Source: CAVZGO01 sp963774935
GTDB lineage: Bacteria > Chloroflexota > Anaerolineae > Anaerolineales > UBA4823
Direction: 5' to 3'
Assembly (NCBI GenBank): GCA_963774935.1
Contig: CAVZGO010000001.1
Location: 1-64,000 of the forward strand
DNA length: 64,000 bases
Shown: positions 1 through 10,352 of the stretch, piece by piece
Layout: each line of letters opens with the position of its first letter
Position numbering within the stretch: position 1 is the first letter of the stretch
Notes under the pieces: model-generated
Seen by the model: the letters and a program-made list of their open reading frames with translations, nothing else
Told to the model about the DNA's origin: nothing
The model's database searches: none
Position numbers and translations under genes: made by a program

Positions 1-14
1 AGAGGTGGATACAA

Positions 15-490
15 ATGGCAGAAAAGGCTTTCCAGGATTATTATGAGAACCAGTATGCGCACTGCTATGGCTGTGGTCGCCTGAATGAGTTTGGCTTACA
101 GATCAAGAGCTTCTGGGACGGCGACGAGACGGTGTGCATCTTTGAGCCGAAAACCCTACCACACCGCCATCCCGGGCTACGTCTACGGCGGGCTGATCGC
201 CTCGCTGATCGACTGTCACAGCACAGGCAGCGCTGCAGCAGCCGGTTACCGCCACGAAAACCGACCTATGGACAGCGAGCCCGGGCTGCGCTACCTGACC
301 GCATCACTTCATGTCGATTACCTGAACCCAACCCCGATTGGGTGTACCGCTGGAAGTGCGGGCACAGATCAAGGAAATCAAGGGGAGAAAGGTAGTCATT
401 CACTCGAGCCTGCGTGCAAATGGCGAGTTGTGCGCGCGTGGTACAGTAGTATGTGTACAGGTACCGGAATATCTCATAGAAAAGCCATGA
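15..490 (+). CDS. PaaI-like hotdog-fold thioesterase, reading frame broken twice
   Basis: The N-terminal part (HCYGCG motif near residue 16) and the later YVYGG and LHVDYL segments match the hotdog-fold acyl-CoA thioesterase family that hydrolyses acyl-CoA esters in the cytoplasm. The protein runs through three frames: frame of 15 to about 153, next frame to about 340, third frame to the TGA at 488-490. Dropping one A in the AAAA at 150-153 and one G at 340-342 gives a continuous protein of about 157 residues, the normal family size. The stop overlaps the ATG of the next gene (ATGA), as expected for an intact operon. Family call is good; the substrate is unknown. The breaks look like sequence errors rather than decay. 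Confidence 0.7.
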
Positions 491-1103
491 CGACACCTTA
501 TACGATCCTGACCCCCCGCTTGAAGCTGTGCTGCCCGGAACCTGCCATGGCGGCCGAGCTCGCCGCACTTGTCCGGCTCAACCTGGAGCACCTGCGCCCC
601 TGGATGCCCTGGGCAACGGTCGAAAATGCCGAACATCGAAGTGCAGTACACTCGTTTGCGCAATGTGCGCGCCGAATTCGACCTGGATCAGGAGTATGGC
701 TACTTAATTTATGATCGTGGCGGAACCGAGCTACTTGGCAGCACCGGGCTGCATCGCCGGGGACCGGAGCGATCACTTGAAATCGGCTACTGGATCGACA
801 AGTTTCACACCCATCAGGGACTGGCGACCGAAACCAGTGCAGCTCTCACCCGGGCAGCTTTTGAGCTGCTCGATGTGCTGCGTGTCGAGATCCACTGCGA
901 TCCAGCGAATACTGCCAGCGCAGCCGTGCCTGCCAGATTGGGATATACGAACGATGGTACTTTGCGATCTGCGCCTGGTGAATTCGGATGGTGAGCTGCG
1001 CGATGAAATGGTTTGGAGCCTGCTGCTGAACGAATATCCCACCAGCCCGTCTGCCGATTTACCCATCGAAGCATACGATGCACTGGGCAGGCGATTACTG
1101 TAG
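487..1103 (+). CDS. GNAT-family (RimJ/RimL-type) N-acetyltransferase, reading frame broken twice
   Basis: Begins with ATG at 487 overlapping the thioesterase stop. It opens with the typical TPRL start, then HLRPWMPWA, then GSTGLHRR, IGYWID, GLATE and DPAN segments characteristic of RimJ/RimL-like acetyltransferases that transfer acetyl from acetyl-CoA to a protein or small-molecule amine. The frame shifts +1 near 634 and again near 965; skipping one base at each restores about 204 residues, the usual size. The C-terminal part (MVWSLL) is in the last frame and ends at 1103. Substrate cannot be told from sequence. Confidence 0.7.
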
Positions 1104-1113
1104 GAGAAAAGCC

Positions 1114-1398
1114 ATGTGCCGTAATATCCGTACCCTTAGAAGCGAGGAAAGTCCTGCCACAGAGGAAGAGATCACCGCGGCCGCGCTGCAATACGTGCGA
1201 AAGGTCAGCGGTTATCGAAAACCCTCCCGCCGCAACCAGGCAGCTTTTGACCAGGCGGTAACTCAGGTGGCAGAGGCGACCCAACGGTTGTTGATTGAGG
1301 TAGGACTTGCTGCAATTATGGATATCAGAGGATACCGTTTAGGTTATACTATGATTTATTTACTCAATTTTTATAAACCTCACATTATCTGCCGATAA
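1114..1398 (+). CDS. DUF2277 family small protein
   Basis: Starts at the ATG at 1114, with AGGAG at 1102-1106. The first residues MCRNI and the following ATEEEI, AALQYVRK and SG(Y/F)-KPS stretches are the signature of DUF2277, a family of short cytoplasmic proteins of unknown function common in Chloroflexota and Actinobacteria. About 64 residues match well; the last 30 residues (after LLIEVG) do not look like the family and are hydrophobic, so the 3' end may be another frame disruption. No function should be assigned. Confidence 0.7.
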   Translation: MCRNIRTLRSEESPATEEEITAAALQYVRKVSGYRKPSRRNQAAFDQAVTQVAEATQRLLIEVGLAAIMDIRGYRLGYTMIYLLNFYKPHIICR

Positions 1399-1519
1399 AA
1401 TAAGATGCAGTGAATTAATTATCATTTTTTCCCACTGCAGGGGGTGCCCTCAAAATAAACCCCTGCGATAATAACTTCGAATAATTTCTCACTCACTGGG
1501 CAATTCGGAGGAGACAGCT

Positions 1520-2272
1520 TTGGAAATCGACATGTTCCTGTTGGCGCTGGCAACCAGTTATCTTATCGGATCCCTATCATTTGGCCGCATTGTCACACGT
1601 CTGCTGAAACCCGAGACTGATCTCGATAACGTGGAAATGCCTTTAGGCGAGATTGATGCTACTTATAAGCTGAAATCTATCGGTGGGAATACAGTATCCA
1701 TGCGCCTCGGGGCTCGCGCTGGTTGCCTGGTGGGATTTCTGGATATCTTTAAGGCATTTTTGCCTACACTGGTTTTTAAGCTGCTTTATCCCGAACAGCC
1801 CTACTTCTTGGTTGCCGCTGTTGGTGCATTTATCGGGCATGTTTGGCCAGTCTATTACAAATTTAAGGGCGGACGCGGTATATCTCCATTCTATGGCGGC
1901 TTGATCGCCTTTAACCCGCTTGGGGCTATTTCAATTGCATTTCTCTCCATGTTTATTGGAATGGTGGTTTTTAAAGAATTGCTCATCGCTTATGCCGGTG
2001 GGGTTCTGCTGACTATCCCTTGGTTCTTAATAACCGAAAGGAATGATCCCCTGCTGGTTTATTACCTGATCTATAGCATATTGATTAATATCCTGTTCAT
2101 CATTGCCATGCTACCAGAGATCAAGCAAATGCGTGAACTGCGTCGTAAGTATGGTAAACCGGCAATGGCTGCTGATATGAGTCACTTCCCGATGGGCCAG
2201 CATATGTTAAGACTGATGGATCGACTGGGTCTGAGCAAGAAACCCAGCCCGCCAAAGGAGGGATCAGAATGA
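1520..2272 (+). CDS. Divergent PlsY-family glycerol-3-phosphate acyltransferase
   Basis: A 250-residue multi-pass membrane protein. Three PlsY landmarks are visible in order: GSLSFG near the N-terminus, SIGGNT followed by a conserved D and K (FLDIFKAF), and GHVWPVYYKFKGGRG, the family's FKGGKG loop. PlsY acylates glycerol 3-phosphate from acyl-phosphate to make lysophosphatidate. The canonical GSGN-GATN motif is reduced to GGNT, so this is a divergent paralogue and the acceptor or donor may differ. TTG at 1520 is chosen because GGAGGAG lies at 1507-1513. The stop overlaps the ATG of the dehydrogenase, indicating translational coupling. Confidence 0.75.
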   Translation: MEIDMFLLALATSYLIGSLSFGRIVTRLLKPETDLDNVEMPLGEIDATYKLKSIGGNTVSMRLGARAGCLVGFLDIFKAFLPTLVFKLLYPEQPYFLVAAVGAFIGHVWPVYYKFKGGRGISPFYGGLIAFNPLGAISIAFLSMFIGMVVFKELLIAYAGGVLLTIPWFLITERNDPLLVYYLIYSILINILFIIAMLPEIKQMRELRRKYGKPAMAADMSHFPMGQHMLRLMDRLGLSKKPSPPKEGSE

Positions 2273-3180
2273 ACCTGCTGCAAGATAAAACTGCTGTGAT
2301 AACCGGTGGCTCCCGAGGGCTGGGTTTTGCGATCGCCGAGGCATATGCACGGGAAGGTGCGGCGGTAGTTATAGGTTCTCGAACACTTGCATCATTGGAC
2401 TTAGCGGTTGAGCGCATCCGCTCTCAAGGCTACCAGGCTAGCGGTATCCCCTGCGATGTGGTTGATCTGACACAAGTCCAGGCGCTGGCCCAGCATGCAG
2501 AGCAACAGTTTGGCGGTATCGATATCTGGGTTAATAATGCCGGCCTTCCTGCGCCGATCGGTCCGACGATGCATATCCCACCGCATTATGTGCATGGCGT
2601 AATCAACACAAACATAACCGGCACCTACAATGGCTCGCGGGTTGCCGTACAGTACTTTGCACGCCAGAGGCATGGCAAGCTAATAAATCTTTCGGGTAGA
2701 GGAGAAAAATCACCCACGCCAATGTTCAATCCCTACGGAGCCAGTAAAAGCTGGGTTTATAGTTTCACAAAGTCGCTGGCAAAGGAATATAAAGACAGCG
2801 GTATTGGGATCTTTCTTTTCCAGCCCAGCCTGGTACGCTCGGATATGATGGCTCATTTGTATTTCATCGATGGCTATGTGGATTGGGGGATGCGGATTTT
2901 TAACATCATCTCACGACTCATCTCGCTGCCGCCGGAGCTGCCTGCTGACAAAGCCATCTGGCTTGCATCATCAGCCACGGATGGTAAAACTGGCTTGCAT
3001 ATCAACTTACTAACCAAAACAGCGATGCTCAAAGGTGCCGCCCATGAGCTTGGCCGGATAATCACCCGCCGTCCAGCCCCTAAGCTGGATGTACAAATAA
3101 CTGTGATTCCACCCGACCTGGACCTTACAATCAAAGAAGAAACAACTGGCACGGGTGCAACATTGCTCGAGCAGGCTTGA
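2269..3180 (+). CDS. Short-chain dehydrogenase/reductase (SDR)
   Basis: Classical SDR fold: dinucleotide-binding TGGSRGLG at residues 12-19, NNAG at 89-92, catalytic Ser142, Tyr156 and Lys160 (YGASK). It should be an NAD(P)-dependent oxidoreductase of a hydroxyl or keto group. At 303 residues it is about 50 longer than classical SDRs; the extra length is at the C-terminus. It overlaps the PlsY-like gene by four bases and is followed 47 bp later by the PEP-utilising enzyme, so the three probably act on one (possibly lipid) substrate; that is inference. Confidence 0.85.
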   Translation: MNLLQDKTAVITGGSRGLGFAIAEAYAREGAAVVIGSRTLASLDLAVERIRSQGYQASGIPCDVVDLTQVQALAQHAEQQFGGIDIWVNNAGLPAPIGPTMHIPPHYVHGVINTNITGTYNGSRVAVQYFARQRHGKLINLSGRGEKSPTPMFNPYGASKSWVYSFTKSLAKEYKDSGIGIFLFQPSLVRSDMMAHLYFIDGYVDWGMRIFNIISRLISLPPELPADKAIWLASSATDGKTGLHINLLTKTAMLKGAAHELGRIITRRPAPKLDVQITVIPPDLDLTIKEETTGTGATLLEQA

Positions 3181-3227
3181 TAGCATCCTGGATTATGAAG
3201 TGCTAGCATAAGGGTGGTAACCTCTAC

Positions 3228-5645
3228 ATGAAATCCATTTTTCTTTTAGATCACAAAAAAGCACCCGATGGAATCGGCAATAAAGCAGCAAGCCTTCACC
3301 AACTGCAGAAACAAGGCTTTCACATCCCAATTACTTACGTCTGCACCTGGCATGCCTATCAGGCATACCAGTCAGGGGACCCAACTCTCCTGACAGGTTT
3401 GCACGCTGAGTTAGCCAACGTGATTCAACCAGGAAAGACGTACGCTGTACGCTCCTCTGCTAATGTAGAAGATAGCCTGGAATATTCGTTTGCTGGACAA
3501 TTCACCACGGTTTTGAATGTTCAGGGCATTGAAGCTGTTCTTCAAACCATCCAGAAAATCTGGCAAGACACGCAGTCTGCCGGTGTGCAAACCTACCTGC
3601 AGCGCCAGATGGGGGGTCAAAGTGAGCTCAAGATGGCAGTGATCATCCAGGAGATGGTGCAACCACACCTCTCTGGAGTTGCTTTCAGTAAAAATCCGAT
3701 CTCAACTCTGGATGAAGTGATCATCGAAGCTGTAATTGGGGAAGGTACAGCCCTGGTTCAAGAAGGCGTCACCCCATTGCGCTGGGTCAATAAGTGGAAC
3801 GGTTGGATCATCAAACCAGAGAATTCCCCCATTGACCTGGAAGTGCTGGAAAAAATTGTGGCAGGTACGCGGAAAATAGCCCGGAAGTTCAAAAAAGAGG
3901 TTGACCTGGAATGGGTATTTGACGGGCAGGAGATCTTCTGGGTACAGATGCGCGATATCACTTCGATCCGTGATGTAACCCTTTACTCCAACAGAATGAC
4001 CAGGGAAATGTCACCAGGGATGCAGCCGCCTCTGGTCTGGTCGGCAACCATGCGCAACCCGAGCCGCACCTGGGTTGAGCTAATCCATCAACTCACCGGC
4101 CAATCGGATATCGACCCACAACAGCTCATTCGAGCCTTCCACTTTCGCTCCTACATCAATGTATCGCTGTTTGGAAAAGTATTCAAGAGCCTGGGAATGC
4201 CGGAGGAATCACTTGAAATGATGTTGGGTATGCTGCCCCCAGGCGCAGGCAAACCGCCAATGAAACCCAGCGGACGCACCTTGCGCCTGATCCCTCGCCT
4301 GGTTGGATTTTTCTACGATAAGTGGACAATTGGCCAACGCCTCGATGCAGAGTACCCAGGTTTATTCACCCAGACACGGACAACCCCTTGCCCCCCTGCC
4401 AAAGAGCTCGATGAAACAGAGCTCTTGGCAGTGATCGACCGCATTCAGATAACAAATATGAAGCTGGTTTACAACACCATCCTGTCAATAATTTTAATGC
4501 AGATGTATAACGCCATGCTGCGCCGCCAGCTGCTCAAGCGTGGGATTGATCATCAGCAGTTTGATCTCACATCTGGGATGGAAGTCTTAAAAGAGTTCGA
4601 TCCAGATATAGGCCTGGCTGGACTGTACCAGGGTTACCAACAACTGCCTGCTGAGAAGCAGTCTATGGTGCAAGCCGGCGATTTTCTTGCTCTACTCCAA
4701 TCAAACTCAGCAGAAGAGCCCGAAATTCGTAACTTTTTGGAGAATTTTGAACGATTTGTAAACCAGTTCGGGCACTTAAGCGATACCACCGGTCATTTTG
4801 GCAATCCACCCTGGCGCGAGACCCCAGGTCTACTCTTACAGTTGGTCGCCAATTACCAGCCACATGTTGAATCCCATACGGATCGCCTGACTTACGAGAT
4901 GCTTCCAAAACGAGGCAGGATGCTGCGTTTGTTCTACAATCGGGCACGCCAATTCCGCCTATTTCGCGAGCAGTACAGCTCGTGTTACACTTACAGCCTG
5001 ATGCTTTTACGTGAATATTACCTGGCTATTGGCGATCGATGGGCTCAGAAAGGGGTAATCGACCAGGCACCGGATATTTTTTTCCTGTTTGACTATGAAG
5101 TGCGAGATGGTGTAGCTGGCTCAGCAAATCCATCGACCTTTAGGCAGCTGGTGATTGAACGCCAGAATGAATATTTCCGCTGTAAAGATGCACAGATGCC
5201 TGAAACTATTTTTGGTGAGCAAGCCCCGTTGGTGGTTAACGCAGCCGGTGAACGTTACCAGGGTACGCCTACTTCGAAAGGGTATTATTGCGGCCCAGCG
5301 CGCATTATTCGCAGTGTGTCTGATTTTTCTCGAATGCAAGCAGGTGATGTCCTGGTGATTCCCTTTTCGGATGTCAGCTGGACGCCCTTGTTTGCAAGGG
5401 CTGGTGCAGTAATCGCCGAGTCAGGCGGTATCCTCTCCCATAGCTCAATCATTGCCCGTGAGTATAATATTCCTGCGGTGGTATCCGTCCAAGGTGTGCT
5501 ACAAATCGAGGATGGCAGACTGGTCAGCATAGATGGTTTTAAAGGTGAGGTGATCGTCCACCAGGAACAAGACTCTCCGTTAGACCAGATTCTCACCATA
5601 CCAGTGGATGACCTGAATCTACCGAATGACAAATTGGAAGTATAA
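3228..5645 (+). CDS. PEP-synthase-like phosphotransferase lacking the PEP/pyruvate barrel
   Basis: 805 residues. Residues about 1-245 are the ATP-binding domain of pyruvate phosphate dikinase/PEP synthase (VRSSANVED, SFAGQF, QEMVQP, SGVAFS). The C-terminal part (about 690-780) is the swivelling phospho-histidine domain with ESGGILSHSS, the histidine being about residue 738, followed by AREYNIPAVV. The middle 450 residues are unlike PEP synthase, and the C-terminal PEP-binding barrel is missing. This order (ATP domain, unique substrate domain, His domain) is that of rifampicin phosphotransferase-type enzymes, which transfer the beta-phosphate of ATP to a small acceptor through the histidine. 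The acceptor here is unknown; linkage to PlsY-like and SDR genes suggests a lipid or polyol substrate rather than an antibiotic. Confidence 0.8.
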   Translation: MKSIFLLDHKKAPDGIGNKAASLHQLQKQGFHIPITYVCTWHAYQAYQSGDPTLLTGLHAELANVIQPGKTYAVRSSANVEDSLEYSFAGQFTTVLNVQGIEAVLQTIQKIWQDTQSAGVQTYLQRQMGGQSELKMAVIIQEMVQPHLSGVAFSKNPISTLDEVIIEAVIGEGTALVQEGVTPLRWVNKWNGWIIKPENSPIDLEVLEKIVAGTRKIARKFKKEVDLEWVFDGQEIFWVQMRDITSIRDVTLYSNRMTREMSPGMQPPLVWSATMRNPSRTWVELIHQLTGQSDIDPQQLIRAFHFRSYINVSLFGKVFKSLGMPEESLEMMLGMLPPGAGKPPMKPSGRTLRLIPRLVGFFYDKWTIGQRLDAEYPGLFTQTRTTPCPPAKELDETELLAVIDRIQITNMKLVYNTILSIILMQMYNAMLRRQLLKRGIDHQQFDLTSGMEVLKEFDPDIGLAGLYQGYQQLPAEKQSMVQAGDFLALLQSNSAEEPEIRNFLENFERFVNQFGHLSDTTGHFGNPPWRETPGLLLQLVANYQPHVESHTDRLTYEMLPKRGRMLRLFYNRARQFRLFREQYSSCYTYSLMLLREYYLAIGDRWAQKGVIDQAPDIFFLFDYEVRDGVAGSANPSTFRQLVIERQNEYFRCKDAQMPETIFGEQAPLVVNAAGERYQGTPTSKGYYCGPARIIRSVSDFSRMQAGDVLVIPFSDVSWTPLFARAGAVIAESGGILSHSSIIAREYNIPAVVSVQGVLQIEDGRLVSIDGFKGEVIVHQEQDSPLDQILTIPVDDLNLPNDKLEV

Positions 5646-5658
5646 ACCTGGAGATCGT

Positions 5659-6408
5659 ATGCCCGTATTAATTGCCGAAAAAATCGTTAAGAATTACCAT
5701 TTAGGCAAGCACACTGTGCAGGCTTTGGATGGCGTCGATTTCGTTGTTGAGAAAGGCGAGTTTGTTGCCATTATGGGGCCATCTGGTAGTGGTAAATCTA
5801 CCTTAATGCACCTGATCGGTGGGCTAGACAAACCTTCCGACGGTGAGATCACCCTGGCAGGAAAGCGCCTCTCGTTGCTCAAGGATAAACAGATCACTGA
5901 GCTGCGCCGGCGCAACGTAGGTTTTATATTCCAATTTTTCAATCTGCTGCCTACACTAACTGCAGAAGAAAATATTACTTTGCCCATCCTTATCGATGGA
6001 AAGAACCCGCGCAAATACAAGGATCGCCTGGAGGCGCTGCTTAACTTAATTGGGCTGGAGGACAGACGCCGGCATAAGCCTGAACAGCTCTCGGGTGGAG
6101 AACAGCAGCGGGTTGCAGTGGCAAGGGCGATGATTACTGAACCTGCTATCCTGTTAGCAGATGAACCAACTGGCAACCTGGACTCAAAAACTGGCACAAC
6201 CATAATGGAGCTGTTGCGACGCTCTTGTGACGATTTGGGCCAGACAATCGTCGTCGTGACACATGATGCTCATGCTGCTTCCTTTGCAGACCGGGTAGTT
6301 TTTTTACGGGATGGACAAGTCGTCAAAGATCTTTGTTTTGAATCTAACCAGGCCCAAACCCAGCGCCTGCGCCTGATTATCGAAGAAATCGAGAAAATAG
6401 AATCTTGA
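5659..6408 (+). CDS. ABC transporter ATP-binding protein (MacB/LolD type)
   Basis: Counting from the ATG at 5659 (GGAG at 5650-5653), Walker A GPSGSGKST is at residues 40-48, the Q-loop glutamine at 92, the signature LSGGEQQR at 144-151 and Walker B LLADEP at 165-170, followed by TGNLDS. These are the marks of the ATPase that drives FtsX-type permeases in MacB, LolD and FtsE systems. An upstream in-frame ATG at 5626 would overlap the previous gene and has no ribosome site. It forms an operon with the permease (4 bp gap) and the lipoprotein adaptor. Confidence 0.9.
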   Translation: MPVLIAEKIVKNYHLGKHTVQALDGVDFVVEKGEFVAIMGPSGSGKSTLMHLIGGLDKPSDGEITLAGKRLSLLKDKQITELRRRNVGFIFQFFNLLPTLTAEENITLPILIDGKNPRKYKDRLEALLNLIGLEDRRRHKPEQLSGGEQQRVAVARAMITEPAILLADEPTGNLDSKTGTTIMELLRRSCDDLGQTIVVVTHDAHAASFADRVVFLRDGQVVKDLCFESNQAQTQRLRLIIEEIEKIES

Positions 6409-6412
6409 GCAT

Positions 6413-8999
6413 ATGACGCTATCACGCCTGCTCACTCTGCGTTCTTTTCGTGCTCGACCTGGTCGCATGCTGCTCAGCGCTTTTGGCATCGTGCTGGGAG
6501 TGGCTGCCATCCTTGCCATTGGCATCACCAATCGCACCACAATCGATTCCGTCACCCAATTATTTCAAGAGACTTCAGGGCGTGCTAACCTGATCATTAC
6601 CAGCTCCGATTCAGACGCAGGTGGCTTCCGAGAAAAAATCTTGACTGAGCTGGAGGATTATCCAGGAGTAGCAGCTGCTGTGCCCAGCGTTCATATCCAA
6701 ACACTGCTGGCCTCTGAGGCACCGCCAAACCAGCTTGGGCTGACATTTTTTGGTACCCAGGCGGGTGGATTATTGATGTATGGAATTGACCCACTCAATG
6801 ATAGCAAGGTGCGTGATTACGATCTGGTAGCCGGGAAGTTCCTCTCACCCGATAACAACGCGAACGAAGTCATTCTGGTCCAAGATTATGCAGAACAAAA
6901 CGACTTGGAAGTCGGCAAGTGGGTTGAGATTATCGCTGGAACCGGGATAGAAAAATTGCGCCTGGTCGGCCTAATTTCCAAAGAAGGCGCCGGTCAGCTC
7001 AACAATGGCGCTTTCGGAGTACTACCCATTCGAACTGCCCAGCGCTTATTTTACCGGCAGGACTACCTGGATCAGATAGACCTGATCGCAGAGCCCGAGT
7101 ATTCTGAAAGCCAGGCCTTAGATCGATTAAAAGCAAATTTATCAGCCTCTCTGCAAGGCGCCTATTCGGTGCTGTATCCAGCTTCCCAGGGACGGAGGCA
7201 AACAGAGATGCTAAGCAGCTACCAGATTGGTCTGAACTTCTTGAGTGGGATGTCCTTATTTGTAGGCGCATTCTTGATCTTTAATGCGTTCCAGATGACA
7301 GTGGTTGAGCGCACTCGTGAATTCGGAATGCTGCGCACCGTCGGTATGACCCGCGGGCAGATCACCCGCCAGGTGCTGATAGAAGCCATCCTGCTGGGAA
7401 TTATAGGGTCTGCTGCCAGGGCTGGCGTTGGGAATTTTTATGGCACGCGGCCTGACGAGTCTGATGGAGATTATGCTTGGACAGGATCTAAGCAGCATTG
7501 ATATCCCGCAAAATGTTGTTATTACAGGCGTGGTGGTAGGTGTGTTTGTTGCCATTATCGCATCTATCATCCCTGCCATTCAGGCGGGGCGGATTTCTCC
7601 TTTAGAAGCCTTGCGTGTGCGCGCCCAGGCACGTGAAGGCTGCCTGATGCGTTTCGGCTGGCTGCCCGGGTTAATTATGCTCATTGCAGCAGCGTTCATT
7701 TTAATTGCCAATCCTTTCACGTATGATGTCCAATTCCGGTTGGGAAGCATATCGACCATGTTCTTATTCCTTGGCGGGACATTGCTCATTCCAGCCAGTA
7801 TCGGAGTCTGGGAATTTCTCTTGCGACCTTTCATTCGCTTACTCTTTGGACAGAGTGGTCGTTTGGGCAGCAGCAACATCCAGCGTGCACGCCAGCGCAC
7901 TACCTTAACAGTTGCTGCACTCATGGTTGGCGTGGCAATGATTATCATTGTCTGGGCGATGACCCTCTCTTTCAAAGGTGATCTGGATGACTGGCTGAAA
8001 GGCTATATCGGCGGTGATCTTTATGTAACTTCCTCACTGCAAATGGGTAACGATGTGTGGAAGCGGCTCAAGGCGGTTGAAGGTGTCGAAGCGGTTGCAC
8101 CATCCCGATATTTTGAAATTGAGTGGATCACTCCATCAGGGGTACAAGAGAAAATTCAATTCCGAGCCATTGACCCACCATCCTACAACCAGGTCACGAA
8201 CTTTATATACAGCCAAGCCGAACCAGATGAGCAAGGAGCACTGGAACGATTGGCTGCTGGTGACGTCGTGTTTATCTCTTCCGTCATTGCTGAGAAATTT
8301 GGTCTTAATGTTGGCGACAGCATCTTTTTGGTTACAAAGCTGGGTGCGCGGCCATTCCAGATTGCTGCGGTAGTTGTCGATTACTACAACCAGGGGTTGG
8401 TAATCGATGGGGGTTGGGATGACATGTGGCGTTATTTCCGACAAAAAGACGCTAATGCATTCATGTTAAAAGTCAAAGAAGGTTACGATATCGACCAGGT
8501 AAGTAAATCAATCGATGATCGCCTGAGTAAGCGCGACCGTCTGGTAATCATATCCAACCAGGATCTGTTAGGACAGGTGTCCACCCTGATGGGCCAGGCA
8601 TTCCGCATGTTTGATGTGCTGGCATTGATCGCCATGCTGGTCGGCCTGCTGGGAATTACAAACACCCTGACAATGAATGTGATGGAACGGACGCAGGAAA
8701 TTGGTATGCTGCGCGGGGTAGGTATGACTCGCGGCCAGGTTGTGCGTATGATTATGGCAGAAGCTGCCTTGATGGGTTTAATCGGCGGTGTGCTGGGCGT
8801 GATTTTTGGAATCATTCTTTCGCGCATCTTTATGATGGCAATGACTGCCATGTCTGGTTACCAGATCGAGTATAATCTTCCCCCTGAACGTGTTTTTATT
8901 GCGTTGTTAGTAGCTTTCCTGGTTTCTCAAGTAGCAGCTTTCTTCCCTGCCTTACGCGCCGCGCGCATCCGGATACTGGAAGCCATCCATTATGAATGA
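6413..8999 (+). CDS. FtsX-like ABC permease with duplicated permease unit, one frameshift
   Basis: Two FtsX modules in one protein of about 861 residues: an N-terminal transmembrane segment, a MacB-like extracytoplasmic domain, three further transmembrane segments with the ERTREFGMLRTVGMTRGQ loop, then a second unit with the same plan (ERTQEIGMLRGVGMTRGQ). The frame shifts +1 at 7418; omitting that A gives AAGLALGIF, the conserved start of the third transmembrane helix, so the gene is one unit, not two. Works with the preceding ATPase and following adaptor to extrude a substrate (lipoprotein, lipid, peptide or drug) by MacAB-like mechanotransmission; substrate unknown. Confidence 0.85.
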
Positions 9000-9046
9000 C
9001 GAGTTATCAAATGTTATGTAGATTGAGGAGTAACAGGAATACTAAT

Positions 9047-10255
9047 ATGAAAAAAGCAACACCATTTTCCATAATTGCCATTATCCTGCTCTTGAGCCTG
9101 GTTTTTAGCGGCTGCCAGAGCATGGGAGGCACAATCTCTGGAGATGCAACACCTGTTGCCGAAGGTGTGCAAGAACCCCCGGCCTCAATTGACGTCGATG
9201 AAACAGGGACTACCGCCGAAGGTCGTTTAGTTCCGCGTGAGACCGTTGATCTGGCTTTTACCACTGCCGGGCAAGTAGATGAAGTTCTCGTGAAGAAGGG
9301 GGATGCAGTCACCAAAGGACAGGTACTGGCTCGCCTGACAGGTCGCGCCCAGCTTGAATCTGTTATTGCTGCTGCTCAGTATGAGTTGTTTCAATCTGAG
9401 CAGGCTCTCCAGACTCTTGAGGACAACCTGGATATAGACCAAAATCAAGCACTGCAAACGTTAAATATTGCTCGTCAAGCCGTTTATGACGCTGAGCGAA
9501 AGGTGAGCAGCCTGGGAGGATCCGCTGACCAGACGGATATCGACCTGGCATATACCCAACTGTTATTTGCCCAGGAAGAGCTTGACCGCGCGAAAGATCG
9601 TTTTCAACCTTATGCGAACAAACCAGAAACCAACCTGGTACGCGCTCGCTTGCAGGTAGATTTGGCCAACGCACAAAAAGCATATGATGATGCACTGCGT
9701 AAATATAACGCACTGACTGGAAGTGCAAGTAACTTTGACTTAAACCAAGCCCAAACCGATCTGGAAATTGCCCAAGGTCAACTGACCCTCGCTCAAGAAA
9801 AGTTTGACCTTCTACAAAAAGGACCCGATCCTGATCTGGTCGAGAATGCACAGGCCCGTATTACTGCTGCCCAGGCTCGTTTGAAAGCAGCCGATGCTGA
9901 CCTGGATAAACTCGATCTGGTTGCAACCATGGATGGCACTGTTGTGATGCAGAATCTTGTCCCTGGTCAAACGGTTTCCCCGGGTCAGGCGGTAATAGAA
10001 TTAGCGGACTTTTCTGAATGGTATGTGGAGACCGAAGATTTAACCGAAATTGAAGTCGTCGATATCCAGGTCGGTCAGATGGCGACAATCGTGCCAGATG
10101 CTTTGCCCGATGTTGAGATGGATGGAGAGGTTGTGGAAATTAGCGATACCTTCCAAGAGCTGCGAGGGGATATTGTCTATACCGTACGGCTTAAGTTAGG
10201 AGAGGTCGATCCCCGCCTGCGCTGGGGCATGACAGTGGTCGTTAATTTTAAGTAA
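9047..10255 (+). CDS. Lipoprotein membrane-fusion adaptor (HlyD/MacA family)
   Basis: The ATG at 9047 opens a lipoprotein signal peptide: basic start, hydrophobic run, then VFSGC with the acylated Cys at about residue 23. An upstream in-frame ATG at 8996 lacks a signal sequence. It contains a split biotinyl-lipoyl-like hairpin domain (VDLAFTTAGQV ... VATMDGTVVMQNLVPGQTV), a long Gln/Ala/Leu-rich coiled coil of about 200 residues between the halves, and a C-terminal beta-barrel region ending WGMTVVVNFK. This is the adaptor partner of the MacB-like transporter. Anchoring by lipid on the outer face of the single membrane fits a monoderm Chloroflexota cell. It is the last gene of its operon, being followed by a strong terminator. 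Confidence 0.85.
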   Translation: MKKATPFSIIAIILLLSLVFSGCQSMGGTISGDATPVAEGVQEPPASIDVDETGTTAEGRLVPRETVDLAFTTAGQVDEVLVKKGDAVTKGQVLARLTGRAQLESVIAAAQYELFQSEQALQTLEDNLDIDQNQALQTLNIARQAVYDAERKVSSLGGSADQTDIDLAYTQLLFAQEELDRAKDRFQPYANKPETNLVRARLQVDLANAQKAYDDALRKYNALTGSASNFDLNQAQTDLEIAQGQLTLAQEKFDLLQKGPDPDLVENAQARITAAQARLKAADADLDKLDLVATMDGTVVMQNLVPGQTVSPGQAVIELADFSEWYVETEDLTEIEVVDIQVGQMATIVPDALPDVEMDGEVVEISDTFQELRGDIVYTVRLKLGEVDPRLRWGMTVVVNFK

Positions 10256-10261
10256 TCAGAA

Positions 10262-10299
10262 AACCAAAAAGCGACCGGCTAACCGGTCGCTTTTTGGTT
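10262..10299. terminator. Bidirectional intrinsic terminator after the exporter operon
   Basis: A perfect inverted repeat: 15 paired bases at 10264-10278 and 10283-10297 around a CTAA loop, extended by two A-T pairs. The left arm starts with an A tract and the right arm ends in TTTTT, so it can stop transcripts on both strands. It begins six bases after the adaptor stop codon. Confidence 0.9.
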
Positions 10300-10352
10300 G
10301 ATCTAGTTAATCCCACCTTCTTTCCCCATATCATTGAGGCAAAATCCAGTAC

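Noticed and set aside
3228..5645. Ordinary PEP synthase or pyruvate phosphate dikinase
   Set aside because: The C-terminal PEP/pyruvate-binding barrel is missing and the protein ends soon after the phospho-His domain.
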